Part shown: positions 1 to 13,200 of the stretch, in pieces
How positions within the stretch are numbered: the first letter of the stretch is position 1
How the letters are laid out: the number at the start of each line of letters is the position of its first letter
Source of the DNA: Amoebophrya sp. A120
Taxonomy: Eukaryota > Sar > Dinophyceae > Syndiniales > Amoebophryaceae
Assembly: GCA_905178155.1 (NCBI GenBank)
Contig: CAJINV010000009.1
Span: forward strand, 2,209,373-2,273,372
DNA: 64,000 nucleotides
Reading direction: 5' to 3'
Notes under the pieces: generated by a model
The model's database searches: none
What the model saw: only the letters and a program-made list of their open reading frames with translations
What the model was told of the DNA's origin: nothing
Position numbers and translations under genes: made by a program

Positions 1-412
1 TGTTCCACATGCATGGTCACATGATCGAGCAGTCGAGGCAGGCTCCCTCCTTGCAAAATCCGCTCGGTCACTGCTTCGTGGTCCGTGTATGCCGCCCTGT
101 GAAATAAATGATCAAGCTCGTCAAGTACAGAAGACATCTCTACCGGATTAAGAAGTAAGTTAGTAAGTAGGTGGAGACTACGAGCCCGTCTTCCTAGGTC
201 CAGCTCAACATCCACAGAAAGGGGGTGACCAGGTCCGCATTTGTATTCGGTACTATCGGTTAAAAACTAAACACACTCATACACAAGATAGCTTGTCTGT
301 GACTACTTCACCTATCCTTTTGCAAAGACGACGAAAAAAAAACATCACCCATTGCAGCTCCTATGTAAGAAAGGAGAATCGCTCTCTGGAGCAGATTCGA
401 CAAATTAAAATC
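1..412. other. Non-coding flank downstream of the first gene
   Basis: No credible reading frame or RNA gene is seen. The stretch lies 3' of the minus-strand gene ending at 413 and probably holds its 3' UTR and part of the next intergenic space. Confidence 0.4.
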
Positions 413-2434
413 TTAATCTTTGTAAACCAAAAAGTACTCAGCAGCTTCGCGCTCCAGCTCTTCGATGTTCTCTATCAGCGGAAAGTAACGAGCAATGGCC
501 TGATAGCCAAACGCCACCTGCTCCCGCTCTTTGTCGCTCCCGAATCCGCGGCTGTGCCTGCCAGGAACGCCGGTACGCCAAAGCAGGGGAAGATCCGGCT
601 CGTCTTTGTTTGGCAGGTACTGAATCACCAGTTGCCGCAAGGCATTGAAGTCACCTAAAATCGCTCGGGCCCAAGGCTGCACTTGCTGCACAACAATTGG
701 CTGAATCGCTGGTAGCGCCACAGCTTCGCGACCATTGAAGGTGTCACCTTTGGGGTCTTGCAAAAGCACGTCACCGAGCTGCTGCCAGTAGCCTTTATCC
801 ATCACCATCCCCGTATTTCCCGCCGGGTAGAACTGCTGTTGTGGTGCTGACAATGATGCCGCCGCTACGCATTGGAAAATTTTGTCTAGCTTCTTCACTA
901 TCTTTTGGCGCTCCAAAAGGTTCAATCTCCGCCCAACAAGTTCGAGATCCAGCTGCGGGGCAACTACTTCTTCTTGTCGGGAAGACACTTCTGGTGCACG
1001 CAGCTGCAACAGCAACTTCCGGCTGCCCTTCTTTTCATTGGCAGCCCGGGCGCTGCGTTGCTGGTGCTCCTCCGCTCTCGCGCCATCTTCTACCTCCCAT
1101 GCCATAGCTTCATCCTCATACCACGCTCGTTGGTTCCTCGTTCTCCTGGTCTTGTCCTTTCCGTGCCCACTCGCTCCGCCGCGAACATGACTTCCAGCGC
1201 TGATCCCTGTGGTCGTCCACCGCCCCCGCGAATGATCTTCATCCTTGTTGTATGCCTGCGTGGAGGACGTGCCAAGCCCGGTCCAGGAACTCCACGGCGA
1301 GGCCGAATCGTTTTGTCGCCGCGGTTCCTTGCACTTGTCCGCTTCCAATTCCTCTTGAATTTTTTCGTGCAAACGTCGAATTTCATTGACATCGACTTGA
1401 TGTGCAGCAGCTGTAGCGCCACCTGCGCCGTCGACATCCATCAAGTCGCACCAGCGCGCGCGTTGTTCTCCAGTACTTTCTCGTCCCTGACTCGGGGCGC
1501 CAGCGGAGCTGCTGCTCTTTTTAGACGCAACCTCTTCCTCCTCAAACCCAGCACCAGCCGCTCCTGCAGCTACGTCGCCCCAAAGAGGGCCGGAAGTTTC
1601 GGTGCTTCCACAGGATGCGTGTGAGAACAAGCCGCAGTTGGAATGCTGCTCTTCATGCGAAGATGAAATCGACGCTAAGAGTGAACCTTGTTTCATCCGT
1701 TCGTCAACAACAACATGTCGAGGCGATACGTCTTCTGACGCCTTTTGTTCATCTTGTGATGGTGTCCATTTCTTATTCTTCCCCGAATGTTGGCCGGCTC
1801 TTTTGCTTTCGCTCACATCTTCCAGGCGCTGCTGCTGCAGCAGAGCTGCTGCTTGGATGCGGCTTGAGTCAGTAACAGTATCACGAAACTCCTCAACAGG
1901 AGCTTGTTGCAGAGGCCCGTCGACATGGTGGCTCCTCTCGGTCGTCCTCGCACCCTCTGAGCGTCCTCCTCTTTCTCTTCTCATCTCGGGAGTGGAACCA
2001 TCGTCCTGTTCGTTCTTCGCTTGTGTAGTCGCTCTTTCCGCCATCAGCTTCTCCATCTCTTGCCCTCGCTCACGAAATTCCTTCCAGGTCATTCCGGGCG
2101 GGGGCCATGGTACGTCGCTTGGGCGTCCAGGTCCGCCCCAGGTCCAGGACGAAGATGACGATTTGCCTTGCTGGTATTGCTGCGCGTGCGCGCCGTTACC
2201 GTTTTTCTGTCGTGCATGATTTTGCTTTTGCCTTCGTTGTTCACCTGGTCTCAGAGTCAGTGCAGTAGCCCCCAATAGCGAACTCGAAAACTGACATGGT
2301 CCCCCAAAAAAGCTCGAGGAAAGCTGCAGCGTCGTCGACGAGATAAATGCATAGCACACGACCAGCGACGACCCCCGCGGCGGAAAAGAAGCCGCCTTGG
2401 CCTTCCGTGGCGATGTTGATGTTCCGCCACTCAT
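413..2434 (-). CDS. Hypothetical low-complexity protein, 673 aa
   Basis: An open frame runs from an ATG at 2434 (protein start MSGGTSTSPRKAK) to a stop at 413; the frame stays open upstream to 2536 but without another ATG. Residues about 15-45 are moderately hydrophobic (SSLVVCYAFISSTTLQL), which could be a signal anchor or targeting peptide. The middle is highly polar and rich in Gln, Glu, Arg and Ser. The C-terminal 150 residues are more ordered and contain FYPAGNTGMVMDKGYWQQL and a hydrophobic, proline-containing stretch around VALPAIQPIVVQQVQPWARAI. I recognise no family. It has the same strand as all its neighbours. A second frame at 2241-2546 overlaps the 5' end, so the true first exon could differ. 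Confidence 0.55.
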   Translation of the reverse strand: MSGGTSTSPRKAKAASFPPRGSSLVVCYAFISSTTLQLSSSFFGGPCQFSSSLLGATALTLRPGEQRRQKQNHARQKNGNGAHAQQYQQGKSSSSSWTWGGPGRPSDVPWPPPGMTWKEFRERGQEMEKLMAERATTQAKNEQDDGSTPEMRRERGGRSEGARTTERSHHVDGPLQQAPVEEFRDTVTDSSRIQAAALLQQQRLEDVSESKRAGQHSGKNKKWTPSQDEQKASEDVSPRHVVVDERMKQGSLLASISSSHEEQHSNCGLFSHASCGSTETSGPLWGDVAAGAAGAGFEEEEVASKKSSSSAGAPSQGRESTGEQRARWCDLMDVDGAGGATAAAHQVDVNEIRRLHEKIQEELEADKCKEPRRQNDSASPWSSWTGLGTSSTQAYNKDEDHSRGRWTTTGISAGSHVRGGASGHGKDKTRRTRNQRAWYEDEAMAWEVEDGARAEEHQQRSARAANEKKGSRKLLLQLRAPEVSSRQEEVVAPQLDLELVGRRLNLLERQKIVKKLDKIFQCVAAASLSAPQQQFYPAGNTGMVMDKGYWQQLGDVLLQDPKGDTFNGREAVALPAIQPIVVQQVQPWARAILGDFNALRQLVIQYLPNKDEPDLPLLWRTGVPGRHSRGFGSDKEREQVAFGYQAIARYFPLIENIEELEREAAEYFLVYKD

Positions 2435-4251
2435 GCTGGTCGTGTATGTTTTTCGAGTCCGGAAAACCACGTGGTCTCCACTTTTTACTGCGCACCAAAA
2501 ATTTGTGTCGTGCTTCTTGTGACAGTTGCACCTCAACCTCTGGCACGCGATGATAAATCAGTCAGTGAGTTGGTGGTCTATGCGGCGTGCTGTTGTACTT
2601 AGAAGCACCTAGGTCGGCGGGTAGCCTTGTTCTCGTGGGGAAACAAGAAGAAAATGAGGTATGCAAATAAAATTGGTGTTTGATTATAATCTTAATGTCA
2701 GAGACAGAAGAACATGAAGAGACAACGCAACAGGGTGGAGAGTGGGACAACACTCAAGCCCGTAACGTAAATAAAAATTAAAAATATCAAGCGTTTGCGT
2801 TTTCAACAGCGATTAGAAAAACTACTTAATAATCGAAGTCGAATCGCAAGAATCTTGTTCGTTGCTCCTCAAAGTTCTTATTGCAGCAAAATTAGTTCAC
2901 CGTGGGTACAAAAGCGACATCATACTTCGATCGAAAAAAAAAGTAGTCAATCAACTCCACAGAACTTCTCAACTAACAAAGATTCAGGCTGGGCTCCAAC
3001 TTTGCGAGCAGCAGACAAGAAACTTCTAAAAGTGGAAAGTACAATCTCGTGGATGAGCAGGAGAAAACCTACTCATGGTGCCTGTACATATCGTGTCTAT
3101 TTGAAAGTTTCTGGCTGTGGCAGCAGAGCGAAAAAAGGCGAAATTAGAATTTAGAAAGCTAGAGAAAAACCATCATGATGAGGAAGTGAACGAGAAAACA
3201 AAGCCACGCCCTACTTCTATATAATATTCATCCACGACCGGCTGCAACCTCTAAATTGCTAATTTTTTTGTATCTGTCTTGTTTATCTTCTACACGATAT
3301 GCTCTTTTGATCAGAATCAGAACTTGCTTTTTGCCGGTAGCATGGGACGGAAAGGATAGGTTGATAATGGCGTTCCGTTTGATGTGCCAGTGCCCGCGAA
3401 GTAGATCGAAACACTTGATAAAAAGAAAGTACGGATCGCTAAATGCCTGCTGCACAAGACAAAGACGGCTTGGGATAGCTTCCTAAACAGATCTCGGTAA
3501 AGTTGAAGATCGTCAGGGTCGTCTAGTAATTATTTTTGTCCTGTGAGGACGATCTGCAGGCCGACCACTAGGAGATCATCCAGATCGAAAAACAATTTAC
3601 AAACGAAACGCGGCAAACAAAAAAAACTACAAGGACGTGAACATACAACTTGCTCATTGCCTTTTTCGTTGTTGCGAGTTCGTTACAGTGCATTCGCGGC
3701 GAGTCTACCAAGTTTTGCCCTATGCTTCTCACTTTCGATAATCGTATACTTAGTACACTTGTCGCTTGTTCTGAAGAACCCGTTGTCGATATTCACCCTT
3801 TCAGTTGCTGGCATGCGCACGGTCGTGCCATTCTCATCCTTGAGTTTGATGTTGATCTTGATTCCTGTACTCATCTTCCCTTTTTTCCTGCTCTATGGGT
3901 TGACTTACAGTTAAAATTAGACATCGCTACACGTTTTCAATTTCTACGTTGTAATTTAGTGACTATGATTGAAGTGCTCTTTGATAGTATACTGCAGTGC
4001 ATTTGATTTGAAAGTAACAATGCTACTTCTGCTCGTCTTTAGCTTTACGGCATTTGCATCATGATGATTTTGTTTCCTCATGCTGCGTTTCTTAAACACT
4101 CGTGATCCTAGGTAGTACACATTCTATATTCCCTGTGATTTTCCCTATTCTGATAGTCCTCCGGTGCCGCTTTCAAGATCCAACAGCAGGCACAGCCTAT
4201 TCTGATAATCCTCCGGTGCCGCTTTTCAGAGCCAACAAATTTCCGGTACAC
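2435..4251. other. Intergenic region between PIEZO 3' end and the 413-2434 gene
   Basis: This 1.8-kb AT-rich spacer has no supported gene. It must hold the PIEZO 3' UTR and the promoter or trans-splice acceptor region of the next gene. The only structure noticed is the short direct duplication at 4145-4236. Confidence 0.5.
4145..4236. repeat. Two-copy direct repeat, about 52-bp period
   Basis: A segment starting CTATTCTGATA and containing CCTCCGGTGCCGCTTT occurs at 4145-4184 and again, nearly unchanged, at 4197-4236. It lies just past the PIEZO stop codon, so it would be in the 3' UTR. It looks like a simple tandem duplication. Confidence 0.8.
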
Positions 4252-7200
4252 TTATTCGTAGTTACCGTGGCCGCTGTTGACGACGACGCGGTTTCCCGGA
4301 GGTGCACCGACGTAGTACTGGTCTCGAGTTACACTGGTAGTTTCGGCTCCATGTCCATCTATCGTAGAAGTCGCTGCATGAAATTCCTGACCTGCGCCCT
4401 CACCTCCCGCAACGCGCATTTCGAACTCGATTTGAGAGGAGGGACTTCCACGAAAGGAACTTGTCCTGAATGACTGCCGCCCCGGACGATCTGTTAAAAA
4501 ACGGCCCCCGACGCTGCCACCCGGCGAAAACCCCGAATCGCTCTCGAAGTCTCCGTGCACACCATCAGGCGGCGGAAGATCGCGGGCAGGACCACGTGGT
4601 GGCCCAGCGGGTCCCCCACTGTAGTTGTTGTGAAGATTTCCACCACCAGCAGCACCTGTGCCCCCACCGCCCCCGTGGAAATCATGTAGCGATCGCCGGC
4701 CTCCGTAGTGGTCAGGAGCTCGATCAGAGTTTGATGTCGAGGAGTAGTGCAGCAGCATGTCGGGACAACGGTAGAGGCGCAGCAGACAGAAGTACAAGTC
4801 GTATTCGGCTTTCAAGTCCCCTAGACTGCGCGCCAGGTAGATTCCCGTGCAGATCTGCTCGAAGAACTCCGTATCTTCCATTTCCGTGTAGATCACACGC
4901 TCGCTGGACAGCTCGAACATCGCGCGAATCATTTTGAACGCCGCATACACGATCAAAGAGTAGAGGCCCAGGATGCTGAAAAAGGGCGTCGCGCTTGTGC
5001 TCTTGCTCTGTCCATAGGTCACGCCGCGCAGCACGCGCTCGGAAGTGGTTTCGAACGTTAGTGGCGGAATTAGGGCGAGGCGTCCGGAAGTCGGCGAAAT
5101 AACGGTGATGTCCACTTGGGAGACGGTTGACGCGGGCGTCGTTGGGACGCTTGTCAGACTTGGGAGATCGTCCGCTTCATCATCGTTGTCCTGTTCCCCT
5201 GGTCCTCCGGAGGTGTCGCCGATGACATCGGTCGAGGGAAGACGCGAAACGGGTGGGGGTCTTTGAGTTGGCAACAGCATACTTAGCTCCCAAAAGCTCT
5301 CTTGCGGACGATACTGAGACGCTGAACCAGGAGGAGCAGCCCCGGCACCGCGTTGTCCATTACGAGGGTTATCCGCTGGGTCAGCATTGTAGTCGACTTT
5401 CACTAGCCTCAAGGAAATGCCAGCTTTCCGACTCGCAGGAAGGTCTCTGTGGTCGTTGTACAACGGCCCACCTCTTGCTGCGGCACGACCGCCCTGGTGT
5501 CGTAGTCCCCCATGCCTGTATCTTCGCGCCTTGGCAAGTTGTGCGGCGGAGCCGCCGAATGGAGACAGAATCGGCGTCGCGTAACTTTCGGAGGTTAGAC
5601 GAAGATAGGGCGCGTACAAATCCGGCAATCGAATCTTTTTCGCACGGTTTGCGTCAGCACCACCCCCTGCAGGGGCTTGGTCGAAGTTTGCCAGGATCGC
5701 TTTTGCGACTCGCTCGAGCTTTTCGGAATCACGCTCAATTTTTACGTTCTTCGCATCTTCCAACTGACCAAGATTTGATACTGCAGCAACTCCGGTGTTC
5801 TCCTGGCCTCGGCCTCGCGCAGCACCATCATGATGAGCTCTGCCTCGCTGCTTGGTACTGGCAACAAGGCTTTTTTCATTGAAAAACCGCACCACTTTTG
5901 TCCCGTCGACGTCCGGAAGTTCGGTGTCAGGCACTGGGGCGCGCTCGAACACGTACTTCAAGTCGAACTGAATGTACAGCAGCTTACCCTTGTCGATGTT
6001 CTCCGCTTGTAGCATTTGCACGATCTCCGACCGGAGCCGCGGCGTGGCCGACCAAAGCTCGTCAGAGGCGTGTGGAAAGAGGATTCTCTGCTTCGTGTTG
6101 TATTCTTCGTCCTGGTCCTCTGTTCCATCTTCATGTCCGCCGGGGGGTGGCCGCGGGGGCTCATCCGCAGCGCCATGCTCTTCTGGTACTTCATCCTGTT
6201 CCTGATCAAAGCCCTGTACTGGCGTCGTAAAAATCTGTTCACTTTCTTCGTCCTTAAATTTCATGCTTGGCGAAACCGGAGTGCCTTGCTTCGACTGGTA
6301 GAGCACGACTTTCCGAATTTTCTCCCTACTCGCGACTGTGAGTAGCACCGACGCTTCTGCGGTTTGTACGCGCGTTGCCTCCGTGTTCGGGTTGATGGTG
6401 GAGAAGAGCAGCAGTGGCCCGATCATCAAAAAGAAAATCACGAGAAGGAGACATCCGCCGTTTGTGATTTTCTCGAACACGGACCTGGGTGGAGGCCCGG
6501 AAAAGCGCGGCCGTTTCGTCGCCGCGCTAGTACCCTTCCGCATGCCTTTACTGTTAGTGCGCGAAGATTTTGCACTGGAGCCTTTCCTACTTCGACGCTT
6601 CTTCACTATCCGTCGCTGATCGTTTTCAAGATGAATAGCGTCCTTGTCCTTCCCTAGTGCAGCAGCTGTTCCGTCGATTGATCTAGCAGCAGCGTCGCTG
6701 CCGTTCAAATTGCGGCCATGAAGATTATCTGCAGTCTCATCGCTTGGCTCCATGATCTCGCCTTCGTCGACGTCGCTCCCAGAACCACTTCCACCCTCGT
6801 CGTTTTCTTTGTTGTAGTGCTGTCGCCGCAACGTCATGTCGTACTTGACCAGGTACAGGTTTGTGAACAAGTCTTCCAACTTGAACCACATGTAGACGTC
6901 AAGCGATGTTTTTGTCACCACCTATCCCACGAAAATAACCCATCCCCATCGTAATTGCTATTTTTTTTGCAAAAAACGCTAAAAAAAATTGAAAAAAAAA
7001 CAAAAAATTTGCTACCCATGCGGAAGGGCTTCGTGGTGTTAGCTAGCACGTGACGACTATGACAGAAGCAGCCTGAGACGATTCATCTAGAAGTGTTTGC
7101 TTTGAATTAGCTAGCTCAAGGCATCCCCGGCGAAGCCGCGACAACAAAGCCACCGAAAGATGGGCGTCAGACAGGGAGACAGCGCCGGCTACGGATACGC

Positions 7201-10200
7201 TTTAGGGCCGTCAGGGCCGTTGGTTTGCTTGCTTTTTCCCACATCACCGTCGCCATGTCTGCTTGCCACCACATCGCGACCATAGATGAAAGCCCGTGAC
7301 CTGTTTTGTCCGTCGTTTTGGCCTCAATAGGTCGGCGAAAATTACCCATCCGGACAAATTTTTGCGACTTTTGAGCTTTTCGGATTTTTTCCGCAAATAT
7401 CTGTTCAAAAAACCGGAAAAAGTCAGATTTTTCTTTTTTTTGGCAAATTTCTTCAAAATTCCGAAAATGCAGAAAAATCTATCGCGATGGGTTATTTTCG
7501 CCGACCTGTATAGGCAAAAAAGCCTACTTTTTTCGAAAAGTGGTCCGGTTTTGATTTATCTGGATGGGTTATTTTCACCCGACCTGAGTCGGGCAAAAAG
7601 TTGCTCTTTTTTTGCTTCAAAGCCGGCTTTTTTGGGAAAAAAAAACTTGGGTTTTCGGGGTATACGGGTCGGCGAAAATAACCCATCCAGATGATTTGCA
7701 AAATTTCGCTATTTTACAAAACCCCAAAAAAGGCGAGCAAAAAGCGCGCGCCTGCCCCGACCTGAGTCCGTTGATTTGGCGATTTTTTTTCTTTCAAAAA
7801 AGGAAACACTCTGAGCGACATTTTAGCCGGACTCAGGTCGGGGCAGGCGCGAGCTTTTTGCTCGCCTTTTTTGGGTTTTTGAAAAGTCACGAAATTTTGC
7901 AAATCATCTGGATGGGTTATTTTCGCCGACCTGTATACCCCGAAAACCCCAGTTTTTTTTTTACAAAAAAGCCGGCTTTGAAGCAAAAAAAGAGCAACTT
8001 TTTGATTTTGCCCGACTCAGGTCGGGCGAAAATAACCCATCCAGATAAATCAAAATCGGGCCACTTTTCGAAAAAAGTAGGCTTTTTAGCCTATACAGGT
8101 CGGCGAAAATAACCCATCGTGATAGATTTTTGGTCGATTTTTGATTTTGGCGAAAAATTGGAATTTTTTTGAATTTCTTCGCTTGCGTCTGCCCTCAACC
8201 ATTTTTGCCGGACATCCATTTCTGGACAAGCCAGGTGACCAGTTGCGCGACCATTCCGTCGCCGCGGACGCGGCCTGATTAGGGGCCAGGGAGGCGGAGG
8301 ATAGGGCGGCCGCCCTTCCGGCGCGAAGCGGGCCTGTGCGGCCCTCCCGGAGGCCGCCGGCGCGCAGGACCTTCCGCGCCGCCACCGACCACGACCAGGA
8401 GCGCGGCCGCAGACCACGAGGAAGGGCCGCGCCCTCGGGACAGAGACATTGCTGGCGGTTCTTCCCTGAGGATGCCTGGAGCTAGCTACTTTATTCACAT
8501 CATCACTAGCGATTCCTCTCAAGCCGGCTGTTCTGACTAGTTATCACGAAGCTAGCTGACGCCACGACTTTTTTTTTCGCAAAAAAAAATCAGAAAAGTC
8601 GCATTTTTTTTTAGTTTTTTTGTTTATTTTAATTTATTTTTTTGCACCGTAAAAATGGCAATTACGATGGGGATGGGTTATTTTCGTGGGATACCACCCA
8701 GTCACACAGAACGCGAAACTCGTTCAAAAACGGAGTCACCATGTACAGCTGAAAGACGCACTTGCTGAACAGGTCCACCGACCGTGTCAACGAAATTGGT
8801 TCCGCGGTTTTCGTTGCGTACCGCAATTGTAGCGAAGAAAGAGCGAGATAAGTGGCGTAGATGAGGTACAAAGCTAGCAAAAAACCGAAGTTCGCCAAGC
8901 TTTTCAAGCACGGAGAGACGTGCTGCTGTCCGTACTCGCCCGTGTCAGTTGTGCCAGGAGCAGGACGACGCTGGTTCATTGGCTGCTGACCCTGTTGTCC
9001 TCCTTTCGTGGCCAGCCCCATCAGCAACCACTCCTGCTCATTTTGGTCTTGCTGAGCGCGCAAATCGAAGTACACGATCACCAGGAAGGTGTGGGCGACA
9101 GCCATTTGAGTCAAGAGGAGAAGCTTTTGCAAGATGACACGTATGCTCGGCTTGATATCAAGAGCTGCGGCTGCGCCTGCGCTGTCTATGTCTTCGTCGC
9201 GACGCTTTTCTACTTGTTCCTCGTGTGGAACGATCATAGTATTGCTGTTTTGTCTGACGACTCGCGGTTTGTTCCCGATCCCGTATCTGTAGTTGCACTC
9301 ATCTTCATGCATCTCCAACTGCACCGCTGCCGCTTTGCCTTTGGAAAAACTACTCCGGGCGGATCGAACTTCGTGTCCCGAGTTTTCTCGTGAACCACAC
9401 TCCTCCCGCGCTGGTGGTATGCGTCGCCTCCGGAGCCCCTCTTGCAAATGGCAGCTCCTTGGCGTCACCAGTCTCCTGTCCTCGTGGTCCACGACCGCCG
9501 GCGAGAACGACAAGTGTCCGCGATTGTCTCCGCCAGTGGGACATTCAGGCTGAACGACCGACCGAGGTGTTTGCTCTACTCCGCAGGATTTCCCTCTGTT
9601 CATCTTTCCATCATCTTCGTCTCGTCGTGCAAATTTGTTGTACTCGTAGATGCCCAGTGCTTTTGCCTTCTGCCGCAATATGCGCAACCGTTCTGCTGGT
9701 CCGTTCTCGAAAGCACCATCTTCCCGGCCGCGACGTCGCCCGTTGAAAGACGTTGCTGCGGCAAAGACCGTCTTGGTCGTTCTCCAGCTATGCAGCATGC
9801 GGTCCAGCACGGCAATTAAGAACAGGTACAGTAAAGTGAGCACTTGCTTCCCGGGAACTTGCTTGCCGTTCTGCACGATCGACCACAGCGTTTCCTCCGT
9901 CCCCACCATGCGATTCCAGCACAACAGAACGTACATGATGCACACTATGATTAACCACAGCCGGACCGCGTACAAGTTGCAAGCAGGTCGCGGCAGGTCC
10001 GTAAACAGGAGGTAGTAGAGGAAAGAAAGCCGACGAGTTCCGGCGGATGGGCTTTTCCTCGTAGAAGCACCAGAAGTTTGCTCTACTACCTGCCGACCAC
10101 AGCTAGTACGGGCGCTTCTACAACCAGTCCCCCCGTTCTCTTTGACGATTTCGTGGAACAGGTCGGGGAAGGAAATTTACGAGGCGGAAAAGTCCGCCCC

Positions 10201-13200
10201 AGCCCAATTTTCAAAAATTTCAATATGTGGCTTTAGTAGTCCCGGTTAGAGGAGACAATCGGGAACGCGACCAAGCCAGTGGTCGCTGAATGCGGGGACG
10301 CGCTTCGGGCGCTCCGCCTGCCTGGGCAGGGGCCAAGCGTCGCGCCGCGCCATATCCTTGCGCTCCTATTTGGCGAATGCGGATGGTGTGGCGCGCTTTT
10401 GGGCGCCGACTTTCCTGGCCGTCGTATATTTGTGCGTGAATGCTTCACAATGTTTTCCAGAAAAGTCCGCCCCAGGACGAACAAGGAGGCCGAATCTGGT
10501 ACCCGTCGACCCTGGGGCGGACTTTTCTAGATCGGGGTACTCAGGTCGGGATTGGCCTCTCCCAGAAAAGTCCGCCCCAGGCCGAACGGGCACTCCACCA
10601 AGTGGTCGGTCGGAGAGGGCAAAAGAGGCGAAAAAACATGACACGGGGGCCCCGAGCCTCTGGGGCACTATCATTAATTCAAGGCCAGTCCTGGACTGGC
10701 CCCATTTCACATTGCGCGCCGGGCGGGAAACTGCCTTTCCAAGCTGCGCGGGTTGGGGCGTACAAGTCGCCACGAAGTCAATAATGGGAGTCGATCTCGC
10801 GGAGAAGAATACCGAGACGCAGCAGCGACAAACGGGGCATGCTTTCCGTGCGAAAAGATCTCGCGCAATGAAATTTTTGAAAATTGGGCTGGGGCGGACT
10901 TTTCCGCTTCGTAAAATTAAGTCGACACCCATTTCTCTTTGCTGGCGGATGTGCAGACACAGGATCAACAGCGCAATGAATTCTGGCCACAAAAACTGAA
11001 ACACGGAGACGTCATCGCGCGGGACCTTGACCAGCCCCAGCCACAGCATCACCCGCGCACGGCGCTGCTGCGCCGCGTCGTCTTCGTGAGCGGGGGTGTG
11101 CAGAAAATAGGAACCGAGCAGATCCTCTTCGCCGGAATTATCCACCTGCTCGTCATCCGTATTCAGGGGAGATGGTACGACGTTATTTCCGCTCCGACCC
11201 GCGATTTTTCGTGGCAGTTCTTGCTGTGCGGCATTAAAGCCTGCAAACCGCGGACGTGCACCACGACGGCCCGGCGATGCAGCACCGAGGGCTGCGCGAC
11301 CTCCTCCGCGTTTGTTGGTCGTCCTCGCGGGGACGAAGACTTGGGCACTGAATTCCGGCACGAGTGCGTGTGGCCACCCAAGCTCTGCATCAAAGCACGG
11401 CATCTGGTAAAGTGCTCGCAGGATGATGGAAAACACGAGCACGAAGCGCACGCAGCGGTAGTACACCACGGGCGTGGTCGGGTAAAACATGAGTCCAACC
11501 AGGATTGCTGTGGTATGGAAGAGCGAGACGACTGTGGGTCCCGGGGCACCGCAAGATAAAAGCACCAACGCGCTGACCACCAGCCAAAACTGTGAGCAGC
11601 TGCAGAGAACGGCCTTGTACGTCAGTGAAAGAAGGTTATCGTCTCGCGCATGCGCAGGAAAAGGCTCACTGGCGCTGCGGACAAAGATCCGATCGTCCAT
11701 CAACTTATCACAAACGCGATGGATCAGACCACAGGACTTCTGCTTGCTTTGCCGATGTTGACCCACCTGATGATATTTTTGGGGAGGTTGAACGCCGGGG
11801 CTCGCGTTCTTTTGCTGGGCGCCATCAATCGCTGACCCGGCGTTTATTTCTCCGCCTGTGTCATGGTTCCGGCCCGGCTGTCCGACGGTAGAAGTACAAG
11901 AAGCAGGTAGATTCTTTTGCGCCTCTGCAGCTGATTCTCGTGCCTCGTTCTCTGGTGTCGGGGCGGGCGGAGGCGGAGCCACTCCTGCTGTGTACAGCAA
12001 TTCTTCTGGTTTCCAAATGTGGAAGCCGCCGTCTGAAGCTGAAGCAGCCGCCGCCAAGCCCGACGCTTCGCTGCTATTCACCTCGGCGCCCGACGCCGAC
12101 CCCGACGGTGCTACCGGTCGCGCCGGTGATGTCAGAGCAACATGACCCGGACCGCCCCCATCAGCAGCTCCGTTGTAGTTTGGGCTTTTCTCACGCTCAC
12201 CAGATGGCGATAGCGGTAGATTCGAGGGACGCCGTGATGAAATGCGACGGCCTCCCAACGTTTCTCGAGACCAAGTGCGAGTTCTTGTAGACCCCCTCCG
12301 CGCTCCTGAGTGACTGCCCGCAACCCGGTCAGCCAGCGACTGCAAGAGCCGTTCCTGCTCGGCGACCATGTCCTCGTCTGAAAGCAAACACCGCCGCCGG
12401 GCGAGAATGGTTTTCAAAAAGCGCAGTGCAAAAGCTTCAATCATATCTGCGTCCAGATAGAACCGAAGCAGAATTTCCGGATCGAGCTGCCGGCTGCTGC
12501 CTTCACAAGTCCATCCTCTGTTGATTTGTTCTTCTACATCTTCCACGGGCTCTCCTGGTCCACGGCCTGGCTCCCTAGAAAATAGCGCGCCTTCTCCGAC
12601 GCCACAAAGCACTGTTCTACCGACACCAATTTCGTGCATGTCGATGTGGATGTTGGGTACAGGAAGACTCATTTCTTGTAACTGACGCTCTCGTCGCACA
12701 GAGTGCTGCAGAAGTAGCTCCAAAACGCGCGCAACGACGTTTAGCTCCAAGCCGGTTGCGAGGCCTAGTCTCTCCACGCGACTTACAAGCGTGTCTTCCC
12801 GGTGCTGGTCCACAAAATCAGCGGTCATACTCGGATGCACTCCGGCCACCCGGCGACCTTCCAGCCAGAAATTCTCCAACTGCCAAATCAATCGCTGATA
12901 CCGTCGCATACGGTGGTTCAGAATCTCGTGCTTGGTTTCCACCTCCTGTAGCTCGCAAACGCGCCACGCTTGCACACTCCAGGAAAACCGGTCTTGCCGG
13001 ACTAGTTGCACCAGTCCTGCTTGCACCTCTTGCGCTCTCAATTGCCTTGACCGTAGTTTGCGCTTCACCGCGAGCACCGACAAGTGGAAAAAGCAGATGA
13101 GAAACGCCACCATCGGCCAAAACACCGTGGGCGGGATAGCGACCAGCCACGCACCGTAGCTGGTGCGTGAGCTGCGCTTGTAGAACCCGAGCGCAAACAG

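Noticed and set aside
3543-4006. Plus-strand frames in the spacer after PIEZO
   Set aside because: Two overlapping frames with no recognisable protein, in AT-rich DNA between two minus-strand genes.
8091-8522. GC-rich frames of 99-143 codons inside PIEZO element 1
   Set aside because: They overlap each other in several frames, are Arg/Pro/Gly-biased from base composition, and lie within the intron.
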